From Candidatus Zixiibacteriota bacterium (GTDB taxonomy: Bacteria > Zixibacteria > MSB-5A5 > GN15 > FEB-12), in assembly GCA_022562075.1 (NCBI GenBank), contig JADFPZ010000006.1, forward strand, positions 1 through 33,712: 33,712 nucleotides of DNA, in the 5' to 3' direction. Position numbers and translations under genes: made by a program. Positions 8,395-17,026 of this stretch are shown here, piece by piece; the first letter of the stretch is position 1; every line of letters begins with the position of its first letter. The notes below the pieces were generated by a model. That model made no database searches and was not told the origin of the DNA. It worked only from the letters and a program-made list of their open reading frames with translations.

Positions 8395-8416
8395 TTTATG
8401 ACTATATAGTCATAAA
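8395..8416. promoter_or_regulatory. 22-bp perfect palindrome, probable TetR operator
   Basis: Half-site TTTATGACTAT followed directly by its reverse complement ATAGTCATAAA, with no mismatch. It lies between the divergent ino1 and TetR genes, 36 bp before the TetR ATG and about 46 bp upstream of the ino1 -35 box. TetR regulators typically bind such palindromes next to their own gene, so autoregulation is likely; an effect on ino1 is possible but the site does not overlap its promoter. Confidence 0.72.
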
Positions 8417-8451
8417 GGCCCGAAATTTGACGAACTTGAAGACTTAATATA

Positions 8452-9099
8452 ATGATTGATGAAAACCTCATAGCTGAACTGGTCCGAAGAAAAGTAGTTA
8501 CCGAAACTTTCCGGCGGCTGCCGCCCGCTAAAAAAGAAAAGCTTTATTCCGCTGCCTTACATCTTTTTGCCAAATATGGTTACGACGGTATGGCCATAGA
8601 CCAGTATTGTGCCAATGCTAAAATATCCAAGGGTTCCTTCTTTCAGTATTTCCCTTCCAAAACTCACCTGCTGGAGTTTGCCCTGCTGCTGTTTGACCAC
8701 ACTTTGATAGAAGTTTCTGAAAAATTAAGAAAAACAGAAACTGCGGTTATGGCCAAAGACAGACTACTGCAATTGATTCTGGCGCTGGGCGGCAGAGATG
8801 TTCTTCAGGCGGTTGAAAAGAAATTTTATCTGTTTGCCGTAAACTCTCTTCATCATAGTGCGGTAGCTGTAGAAGGCATACAACTTGAGCGTCATCTTTA
8901 TGATTTTATTTCCGAAGTAGTCAGACGTGCTGTAGAAACCAGAGAAGTTCGTTCCGATTACGCCACCGAGGCAACCATTAGATTCGTAGCCCGTACAATT
9001 GACGGCATCCTCACAGATTTTTTCTTAAGCGGTAAAATTCCCGACCGAGATTCAACCGCCCCTCTGATTGATTTCCTGTTTGATGGCATAAAAAATTAA
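8452..9099 (+). CDS. TetR/AcrR-family transcriptional regulator
   Basis: 215 residues. The N-terminal HTH domain (about 26-75) carries the family pattern: LYSAALHLFAKYGYDG at 31-46, then the recognition helix region AKISKGSFFQYFPSK at 56-70. Residues 76-215 are the helical ligand and dimer domain, with no recognisable effector signature. It should repress from the palindrome at 8395-8416. No clear Shine-Dalgarno precedes the ATG; the bases TATAAT overlap the start codon but have no well-spaced -35. Its stop overlaps the stop of the convergent CsaA-like gene. The effector is unknown; the neighbouring inositol lipid genes suggest a lipid or acyl-type ligand, but only by position. Confidence 0.85.
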   Translation: MIDENLIAELVRRKVVTETFRRLPPAKKEKLYSAALHLFAKYGYDGMAIDQYCANAKISKGSFFQYFPSKTHLLEFALLLFDHTLIEVSEKLRKTETAVMAKDRLLQLILALGGRDVLQAVEKKFYLFAVNSLHHSAVAVEGIQLERHLYDFISEVVRRAVETREVRSDYATEATIRFVARTIDGILTDFFLSGKIPDRDSTAPLIDFLFDGIKN

Positions 9100-9437
9100 T
9101 AGATTCTGGCGCCGAGTTCGGCCTCGTCGACAGGACGCAGAAGAGCAATCCCTCCGTCCGGCTTGCTGACACCTAACACCAAAACCTGTGACTCAAAACC
9201 GGCAATATTTTTGGGTGGGAAATTCACGACAGCCAGACATTGTTTACTTAATAGTTTATCGGGAGTGTAGTCACTCTTAAAACGACCGCAAGATTGTTTG
9301 ATACCAATCTCTTTTCCGAAGTCGATCTTAAATTTATAAGTCGGAAACTTGGCTCGCTCAAAATCTGTAACTTCGATTATCCGACCGACTCTGATATCAA
9401 CTTTTTCAAATTCTTCAAATGTAATCAGGTCGCTCAT
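9096..9437 (-). CDS. csaA: tRNA-binding-domain protein, CsaA-like
   Basis: 113 residues, the usual CsaA size. FEKVDIRVGRIIEV near the N-terminus, KFPTYKFKIDFG, and VVNFPPKNIAGFESQVLVLG are characteristic of the OB-fold tRNA-binding domain also found at the end of MetRS and in Arc1p/EMAP II. CsaA acts as a dimeric chaperone-like protein tied to secretion in Bacillus; in most bacteria its role is poorly known. It follows the PfkB kinase by 5 nt, so it is the last gene of that operon, and it converges with the TetR gene, sharing stop-codon bases. Confidence 0.85.
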   Translation of the reverse strand: MSDLITFEEFEKVDIRVGRIIEVTDFERAKFPTYKFKIDFGKEIGIKQSCGRFKSDYTPDKLLSKQCLAVVNFPPKNIAGFESQVLVLGVSKPDGGIALLRPVDEAELGARIY

Positions 9438-9442
9438 AGCTT

Positions 9443-10381
9443 TTAGCCCGCGTTCACTTTTACTTTAACTTTGTAATCCACCATGGCCAGAAGTTTTTCC
9501 TGTCTGATGCGAACAGCGGCTTCAGTCATGGGGAAATCCGGACCAACATGCTCAAGCATGATAGAAGAGGTAGCCGCTGCAAAGCATCCGGCCCGCCGCA
9601 AATCTCCATCGGTCTTAAAATATTCAAAAGTGAAGCCGGCCATATGGGTATCACCGCAGCCGGTGGCATCAACAACATTGGCATCGTAGGGCGGAATATC
9701 ATAAAACTCCTGGCCGTCATATACAATCGAACCCAAATCCGCCAAAGTTACAATGACAATTTTCGCACCCCAGGATTTTATTATCTCGGCTGCTTTGTAA
9801 GGATTCTCGCGGCAGTCAACGCCGGTTAAGATGCGCCCTTCAAGTTCGTTCGGCTTGACGATATCGAACAGTCCCAGAATTTCTTCGATGCCTTCTGTCT
9901 TATGGTGGTAAATTTCATTTTGTTCATCTGCTCCGCGGATTAATCCTTGCGGATCGCAAAACATAAGGCCCTCAAAATCCCGCCTGATTCTTTTTATTTC
10001 GTCAAAGGAAACTTCGCCCAGAATCGGACCAATCAAGACAGCTTGTGAGTCTTTGTATAAAGACGGCGCCAGCTGTTCTATATTATCAGCCCGCTCAATT
10101 AGTTTTAAGGTCCTGTTGCCAAAATCATCATAATAGTGCAAAGAAAAGCCGCCTGTTTTTTCTGACGGCAAAATTGCATGCTTGATACCAAATTTATCAA
10201 GGTCTTGCTCAAGCTGCTTTTTGTAATCATCAGCGGCGCAGCCTACGAATAACACCTCGCTGCCAAATTTGCTCAATGCCAGAGCCGCATTGGTAGAGCA
10301 GCCGGAGAGAACCCTGCCTTTCGGTTCAACTTTCTGAGTTTTGATTAAATCATAAACGGGGTTGCCGATTACGGTGATCAT
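9443..10381 (-). CDS. PfkB (ribokinase) family carbohydrate kinase
   Basis: 312 residues. The C-terminal PfkB signature DATGCGDTHMAGF is at 238-250, with catalytic base Asp244 in the GCGD anion hole; KPNELE (176-181) is the other conserved stretch. The N-terminal substrate half (GNPVYDLI, SGCSTNAALALSKFG) is typical but does not name the sugar. The start overlaps the stop of the CDP-alcohol phosphatidyltransferase by one base (TAATG), so the two are translationally coupled. That coupling and the ino1 gene nearby make an inositol or inositol-phosphate-linked substrate attractive, but ribose, fructose or a nucleoside cannot be excluded. Confidence 0.82.
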   Translation of the reverse strand: MITVIGNPVYDLIKTQKVEPKGRVLSGCSTNAALALSKFGSEVLFVGCAADDYKKQLEQDLDKFGIKHAILPSEKTGGFSLHYYDDFGNRTLKLIERADNIEQLAPSLYKDSQAVLIGPILGEVSFDEIKRIRRDFEGLMFCDPQGLIRGADEQNEIYHHKTEGIEEILGLFDIVKPNELEGRILTGVDCRENPYKAAEIIKSWGAKIVIVTLADLGSIVYDGQEFYDIPPYDANVVDATGCGDTHMAGFTFEYFKTDGDLRRAGCFAAATSSIMLEHVGPDFPMTEAAVRIRQEKLLAMVDYKVKVKVNAG

Positions 10382-11004
10382 TAAACTTCTTTTTTATCTC
10401 CGAGCATTTTCTTGGTGTAAAACAGCCGCTGAATAGCGGTAATGACAGAAGTTGCACCGACAATGATTAGGGCCAGTTCAAGCCAGCCGCCATTGGGGAA
10501 AGTACCGGTGGGACGATAGATTTCAATTATGGAGCCGCCAATAATAACCAAAAATTTCTCCAGCCGTCCCATAATTCCAACTGCGCAGTTTTCCAGCTTG
10601 CCGATAGATTCTGCTGCCGCCCTGGTGTAGCTGGCAATGAGCATTCCAAATAGCGCGAACAGTCCCCAGCCCGGATGAACCGCTCCCGAAAGTGTAATTC
10701 CGGCCAGGATAAAAAATTCGCCGTATCTGTCGGAAACGTGGTCGAAAAATCCGCCGAAAACAGTTCCTATATTCCCCGCTCTGGCGGTGGAGCCATCGAG
10801 CATATCCGTTATCGAAGTAACGATGATAAATATCACTCCCCAAAAAAAATCGGCTCTCCAGAAAAAAATACCGGAGACCATTGCCGATATCATCGACACT
10901 ATCGTTATAAAATTAGGTCGCAAACCCATTTTGTAACAGACTTTTCCCAATGCTAATGAGTAGCGCTCATAGATTATTCGTTTTCGCTGATTTATTCCCG
11001 GCAA
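10381..11004 (-). CDS. CDP-alcohol phosphatidyltransferase, probably phosphatidylinositol-phosphate synthase type
   Basis: 207 residues with about six membrane helices. The catalytic motif D-x2-D-G-x2-A-R-x8-G-x3-D-x3-D is complete: Asp67, Asp70, Gly71, Ala74, Arg75, Gly84, Asp88 and Asp92. The enzyme moves a phosphatidyl group from a CDP-lipid to an alcohol in the inner membrane. Inositol phosphate is the best guess because ino1 lies close by, and bacterial and archaeal homologues use inositol-1-phosphate. The start is a TTG; an in-frame TAA lies three codons upstream and no ATG is in frame nearby. It is first in the operon with the PfkB kinase and CsaA. Alternative substrates are glycerol-3-phosphate (PgsA) or serine. 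Confidence 0.82.
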   Translation of the reverse strand: MPGINQRKRIIYERYSLALGKVCYKMGLRPNFITIVSMISAMVSGIFFWRADFFWGVIFIIVTSITDMLDGSTARAGNIGTVFGGFFDHVSDRYGEFFILAGITLSGAVHPGWGLFALFGMLIASYTRAAAESIGKLENCAVGIMGRLEKFLVIIGGSIIEIYRPTGTFPNGGWLELALIIVGATSVITAIQRLFYTKKMLGDKKEV

Positions 11005-11052
11005 GGCAGCTTAGTCTTTCTCTTTTATTTTCTCCACATCAGAATATAGATT

Positions 11053-11082
11053 ATTATATGGCAGAATCAATCCCGCAAGCAA
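11053..11082 (-). promoter_or_regulatory. Candidate promoter of the CDP-alcohol phosphatidyltransferase operon
   Basis: On the minus strand TTGCTT (11082-11077), an 18-nt spacer and a perfect TATAAT (11058-11053). This predicts a start near 11046 and a leader of about 42 nt before the TTG start codon at 11004. Confidence 0.45.
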
Positions 11083-11113
11083 CAACAACCCGATTCTGAA
11101 CTAAACAAACTGA

Positions 11114-13234
<2,121 letters not shown>

Positions 13235-13238
<4 letters not shown>

Positions 13239-13504
13239 TCAAGAGAACCGCCAAAGTAACCAACAAATTGGGACTTCATGCACGGCCGGCGGCTCTGTTG
13301 GTCACTACCGCCACAAAATTTGAATCCCAATTTTTCATCAGCAAGGATTCTATCAGGGTTAACGGTAAGTCCATCATGGGGGTGATGATGCTGGCAGCTG
13401 AGATGGGTACTGAGCTAATTCTGGAAGTTGACGGCCCCGATGAAATTGAAGCTATGGCAGAAATTCTGAAAATATTGGAGTCCGGCTTTGGGGAAACCAC
13501 TTAG
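13235..13504 (+). CDS. ptsH: Phosphocarrier protein HPr
   Basis: 89 residues, the normal length. The active site LGLHARPA has His15 for phosphorylation by enzyme I. NGKSIMGVM includes Ser46, the regulatory site used by HPr kinase, and the surrounding residues are intact, so HprK control is possible. It overlaps dprA by 4 nt (ATGA) and is followed by enzyme I after 82 nt. No EII permease is seen in the window, so it may serve a regulatory PTS or one encoded elsewhere. Confidence 0.95.
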
Positions 13505-13586
13505 ATAATATCTTGCTTTAGACAATTCCTCCGCTGTATACTTTCAGGAAGTAAATCAATTATAGAACCATTCAAATTGGATAGTA

Positions 13587-15362
13587 GTGAAAGCTGTAGA
13601 CAAACATAAAGTAATTAAAGGCAGACCTATAGCTGCTGGTATCGTGCTGGGAAACAGCAGAGTTGTTCTGCCGGGCGAAACTCAGGTTGTTGAGATAGCT
13701 GTGCCGGATTCTGCCCTCAGCGGTGAAATCAATGCTTTGGAGCTCGCTGTAAAAGAAACTGTTAACGAGCTTAACGATTTAAGAGATTCGGCAATCAAGA
13801 AAATGGGCGGCCCGGCAACCAAAATTTTCGAAGCCCAGCTTATGATTGCTCAAGATACGGAATTCTTAGGCCAGGTTAAGAAAGATATCAGGTCAGAGAA
13901 ACTGAATGCTGCTTTTGTTTACAATGAACATATAAAAAAGGCAACGGCCCCTTTGAAAAGTTCAGCCGACACTTATATCCGTCAGATGGCCCTGGATATT
14001 GAAGCCGTAGCCGGCAGGATAATTTCGCATTTAAGCGGCAAGACCCGAAAAGACCCTGTAATTCCGCCCAATACCGTGCTTATTGGCAAATCGTTTACTC
14101 CCGGCGAAGTCTTAAGTTACCGGCGGCAAAAGGTGATCGGTTTTGTGGTGGCCGAAGGAGGCCCGGATTCGCATATGGGACTTATTGCCAGAGCCTTGTA
14201 CCTGCCAGTCGTCATTGCTAAGGACTTAAAGCTTTCAAAACTAGTCAGTGGTCAGCAAATAATTTTAGATGCGATTGATGGAAAAATTATCTTCGCCCCT
14301 ACGGCTGAGGAAATATCTGACTATCAGCAGCGTCGAAAAAGGATGGGCCCGGCGCTCATCACCCGCATCAAACATCTCAAAGAAATTCCACCAAAAACGC
14401 GCGACGGAGTTGAAATCCCTGTCGGTGGCAATATGACTTTGCCGGGGCCGGCTGAAGAAATTATGGCTGAAAAAAATATCCCGATCGGCCTCTATCGAAG
14501 TGAGTTTTTATATCTGGCTAAGGGCACCTTCCCTGACGAAGAAACTCAATTTGAACATTATGAACAGGTGGCCAGGAAATTTGCCGGTTCTTCGGTAGTT
14601 ATCAGAACTTTTGATTTAGGTTATGACAAAATGTCTGCCGATGATGCCTGGCCGCACGAAGAAAACCCGGCTCTGGGCTGGCGCGGGATACGGCCGATGC
14701 TTGAAATGAAGAGCTTATTTAAGGATCAAATCAGAGCAATTCTCAGAGCCTCCAGCAGAAAAAATCTCAAAATCCTGCTGCCGATGATTTCTGACATATC
14801 AGAATTTGACCAGGCCAAAAGACTCATAGCCCAGGTAAAATTTGAGCTTAAGAAAAAGAAAGTTCAATATGATGAAAATATCCCAATCGGTATTATGGTT
14901 GAGGTGCCCTCGACCGTATTAATAGCCGACAGCCTGTTCCCCAAAGTTGACTTCTTATCCATAGGCACCAACGACTTAACACAATATATCCTGGCCGCTG
15001 ACAGAAAAAACTCTAAAGTGGCCGGCCTCTATAACTCCTTTCACCCGGCGGTTCTTCAGATGATAAAAATGACAGTAGACAAAGCCAAAAACTGTGGCAA
15101 ACCTGTTGCTGTCTGCGGTGAAATGGCCGGAGACATCCTGGCGCTGCCATTTTTCATAGGCTTGAAAATTGATTTGTTATCAATGAGTCCTAATCGTATA
15201 GTAGACTTATGCAGAACCGTCAAGAAAATCGATTCGAGCCTGGTACAGCCGTTAGTGCACTCAATACTGGCCAGTTCGTCCACCTCATCAGTAATAAAAA
15301 GATTGGAAAGTTTTAAAAATGCGATCGGAAGTAGAAGACAAAAAGAAAGCCACTTTGAGTAA
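13587..15362 (+). CDS. ptsI: Phosphoenolpyruvate-protein phosphotransferase (PTS enzyme I)
   Basis: 591 residues with a GTG start. The N-terminal HPr-binding and phosphohistidine domains contain GGPDSHMGLIAR with the active His196; the usual GGxTSH reads GGPDSH, a small variation. The C-terminal PEP-binding barrel contains YRSEFLYL, ENPALGWRGIR, GTNDLTQYILAADR and the catalytic cysteine motif CGEMAGD. The enzyme transfers phosphate from PEP to HPr. Its 3' end overlaps the following isomerase by 44 nt, so the operon continues. A regulatory role is suggested by the lack of EII genes nearby, but this is inference. Confidence 0.94.
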   Translation: MKAVDKHKVIKGRPIAAGIVLGNSRVVLPGETQVVEIAVPDSALSGEINALELAVKETVNELNDLRDSAIKKMGGPATKIFEAQLMIAQDTEFLGQVKKDIRSEKLNAAFVYNEHIKKATAPLKSSADTYIRQMALDIEAVAGRIISHLSGKTRKDPVIPPNTVLIGKSFTPGEVLSYRRQKVIGFVVAEGGPDSHMGLIARALYLPVVIAKDLKLSKLVSGQQIILDAIDGKIIFAPTAEEISDYQQRRKRMGPALITRIKHLKEIPPKTRDGVEIPVGGNMTLPGPAEEIMAEKNIPIGLYRSEFLYLAKGTFPDEETQFEHYEQVARKFAGSSVVIRTFDLGYDKMSADDAWPHEENPALGWRGIRPMLEMKSLFKDQIRAILRASSRKNLKILLPMISDISEFDQAKRLIAQVKFELKKKKVQYDENIPIGIMVEVPSTVLIADSLFPKVDFLSIGTNDLTQYILAADRKNSKVAGLYNSFHPAVLQMIKMTVDKAKNCGKPVAVCGEMAGDILALPFFIGLKIDLLSMSPNRIVDLCRTVKKIDSSLVQPLVHSILASSSTSSVIKRLESFKNAIGSRRQKESHFE

Positions 15363-16431
15363 ACTTGATAACATAGAACAGATGCGCTCATTAGATCCGG
15401 GCAACATGTATAATTATATTTTTGATTTTCCTGAGCAGCTGGCCAGAGCGTTAAATATTGGCAAAAGCTGGAAAATTGATAAAGATATGTTTCAGGAAAT
15501 TAAAAATGTGGTGGTTATCGGTATGGGCGGCTCCGCAATTGGCGGAGATTTGGCCAGGTCGTTTTTGAGTTCCAAACTGCTTGTTCCTTTTCATATTTGC
15601 CGCCATTACACTTTACCAGAGTTTGTCGACGATGAATCTCTGGTTATAGTTTCTTCTTATAGTGGCAATACCGAAGAAACTCTGGCAGCGCTTGATGACG
15701 CCCTAAGCCGCAAAGCTATGATTGCTGCCATAAGCACTGGCGGCATGCTGGCCGATGTCTGCAAGCTAAATGAAATTCCGATGGCCACTCTGCCGGGGGG
15801 AATGCAGCCCCGGGCAGCTCTTGGCTTTTCTTTTATTCCACTGCTGATACTGCTTCAGAAAGTCGGCCTGATAGAAAATATAGAAGAGCAGGTAAAAACG
15901 GCCATTGAAAGTCTAAAGACATTTAGAGAAAATTATACCGAAGATACCCAGGCAAGTGCCAATCCTGCCAAGCAACTGGCAGAGAAACTTCACGGCAAAG
16001 TAGTAATGGTCTATTCAGGACCAACCCTGACCGACGCCGTGGCCGTCAGATGGAAAGGTCAGTTTTGTGAAAACTCCAAGACACTGGCCTTTGCCAATCA
16101 ATTCCCTGAGTTTAATCATAACGAACTGGTTGGCTGGTCCGATGTTACCCGTAATTTCACCGATAAGCTGGCAGCGATAATACTTCGTGACTCCGCGGAT
16201 CATCCGCAGGTTAAGAAGCGTATGGATATTGTGAATCCACTTATTGAAGAAACGGGAGCTGAGGTAATAGAAGTAGAGTCGCGCGGCTCTTCTGAACTTG
16301 AAAGAATTCTCGGCCTTATTCAGATGGGCGACTTTGTCTCTTACTATCTGGCAATATTAAATGACCAGGACCCAACTCCAGTTTTGTCTATTGAAATGCT
16401 TAAAGATGCTTTATCTGATAAAGACGTTTGA
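15319..16431 (+). CDS. Bifunctional phosphoglucose/phosphomannose isomerase (SIS family)
   Basis: 370 residues. SIS domain 1 has VVVIGMGGSAIGGDLARSF and SYSGNTEETL; domain 2 has the GQ-rich isomerase stretch ending QFPEFNHNELVGW, whose His/Glu are the family's catalytic residues. It interconverts glucose-6-P, fructose-6-P and mannose-6-P, supplying precursors for GDP-mannose and inositol phosphate, both made by enzymes in this window. The start overlaps ptsI by 44 nt, with GGAAAG 9 nt before the ATG. A later ATG at 15381 is possible but would cut the conserved N-terminal helix. Confidence 0.88.
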   Translation: MRSEVEDKKKATLSKLDNIEQMRSLDPGNMYNYIFDFPEQLARALNIGKSWKIDKDMFQEIKNVVVIGMGGSAIGGDLARSFLSSKLLVPFHICRHYTLPEFVDDESLVIVSSYSGNTEETLAALDDALSRKAMIAAISTGGMLADVCKLNEIPMATLPGGMQPRAALGFSFIPLLILLQKVGLIENIEEQVKTAIESLKTFRENYTEDTQASANPAKQLAEKLHGKVVMVYSGPTLTDAVAVRWKGQFCENSKTLAFANQFPEFNHNELVGWSDVTRNFTDKLAAIILRDSADHPQVKKRMDIVNPLIEETGAEVIEVESRGSSELERILGLIQMGDFVSYYLAILNDQDPTPVLSIEMLKDALSDKDV

Positions 16432-16510
16432 TTCTATGATAAAATAGCCCCTGGTACACTCATTCACATTTCCACCATATCGGCGCAAACCGCTTACAGG
16501 CAATAAGTTG

Positions 16511-16552
16511 AGCTACTAGTCCGTCAAAATATCAATTGACAGACTAATAGCT
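16511..16552. promoter_or_regulatory. 42-bp interrupted dyad over a -35 box, probable operator
   Basis: The left arm at 16511-16527 (AGCTAcTAGTCcGTCAA) and right arm at 16536-16552 (TTGACaGACTAaTAGCT) pair at 15 of 17 positions around an 8-nt centre. The two mismatches sit symmetrically. The right arm contains the TTGACA -35 box of the promoter of the exported-protein gene, so a dimeric regulator binding here would control it directly. It lacks a T run, so it is not a good terminator for the upstream isomerase. Confidence 0.6.
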
Positions 16553-16564
16553 TCTGTATATAGT
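16536..16564 (+). promoter_or_regulatory. Sigma-70 promoter of the exported protein/TPR regulator pair
   Basis: TTGACA at 16536-16541, exactly 17 nt, and TATAGT at 16559-16564. The predicted +1 is near 16571-16572, giving a leader of about 107 nt that begins with the palindrome at 16572-16593. Confidence 0.72.
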
Positions 16565-16571
16565 TAAATAT

Positions 16572-16593
16572 AGCGGGAATCAAAGTTCCCGCT
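16572..16593. promoter_or_regulatory. Palindrome at predicted +1 (operator or 5' RNA hairpin)
   Basis: AGCGGGAA, six bases (TCAAAG), then TTCCCGCT, a perfect 8-bp inverted repeat beginning at the predicted transcription start. It could be a repressor site covering +1 to +22 or an RNA hairpin at the very 5' end of the mRNA. The GCGG-N12-CCGC frame is shared with the repeat at 19751-19770 ahead of the symporter gene. Confidence 0.6.
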
Positions 16594-16678
16594 CCCCAAC
16601 AAGCTTCAATAATATTCCGCCAATTTTTGATTGGGCATAAAGTTGTTTAGAACATAACCAATTTCAAAGGAGTGTAAC

Positions 16679-17026
16679 ATGAAACGCTTAATCTCTGTAT
16701 TGGCAATTGCGCTGATACTAATAATGATGTCATGGGGGACAGCACATTCTGTCGGCGCGCCCAAAGTGCACCTAGTCACCGACGACCACCCCTGGGGTGG
16801 CGACCATTATGGCAATAATCTTCCTGAGCCTATTCTCTCACCAAATAGGCCAGTTCCAGATTCTGAGTTATCAAGCAGTTTCAGGTCCTGGATAACTAAA
16901 TGGTACTACAACAGTATCTATTACCTGAATTTCTTGCCAAAGGACGACATCACTGTAGACGCAATCGAAGATACAAACACCAATAACAATGTAACCAACT
17001 ATAACTATGAGGGAACGGGCAAATGA
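16679..17026 (+). CDS. Small exported protein of unknown family, coupled to the TPR/sigma-54 regulator
   Basis: 115 residues; not recognised. A clear Sec signal peptide (MKRLISVLAIALILIMMSWGTAHS, cleavage probably after AHS or VGA, residue ~24-27) is followed by a mature part of about 90 residues. This is rich in Pro, Asp, His, Asn and aromatics (DDHPWGGDHYGNNLPEPILSP; ITKWYYNSIYYLNFL), with an Asn/Thr/Tyr-rich tail ending EGTGK. There are no cysteines, no membrane helix beyond the signal, and no lipobox. A strong AAAGGAG precedes the ATG. The last bases overlap the next gene's start (ATGA), so the two proteins are made in a fixed ratio. It could be a secreted signal precursor, a periplasmic sensor part, or an unrelated envelope protein. 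Confidence 0.72.
   Translation: MKRLISVLAIALILIMMSWGTAHSVGAPKVHLVTDDHPWGGDHYGNNLPEPILSPNRPVPDSELSSSFRSWITKWYYNSIYYLNFLPKDDITVDAIEDTNTNNNVTNYNYEGTGK

Noticed and set aside
8448-8453. TATAAT as the TetR -10 box
   Set aside because: It overlaps the start codon and has only a poorly spaced TTGACG upstream (15 nt), so transcription would start inside the gene.
16631-16647. TTGGGCATAAAGTTGTT as a second sigma-54 promoter before the exported protein
   Set aside because: The spacing fits, but CAC and the -12 C are missing; the sigma-70 promoter at 16536-16564 is much better.
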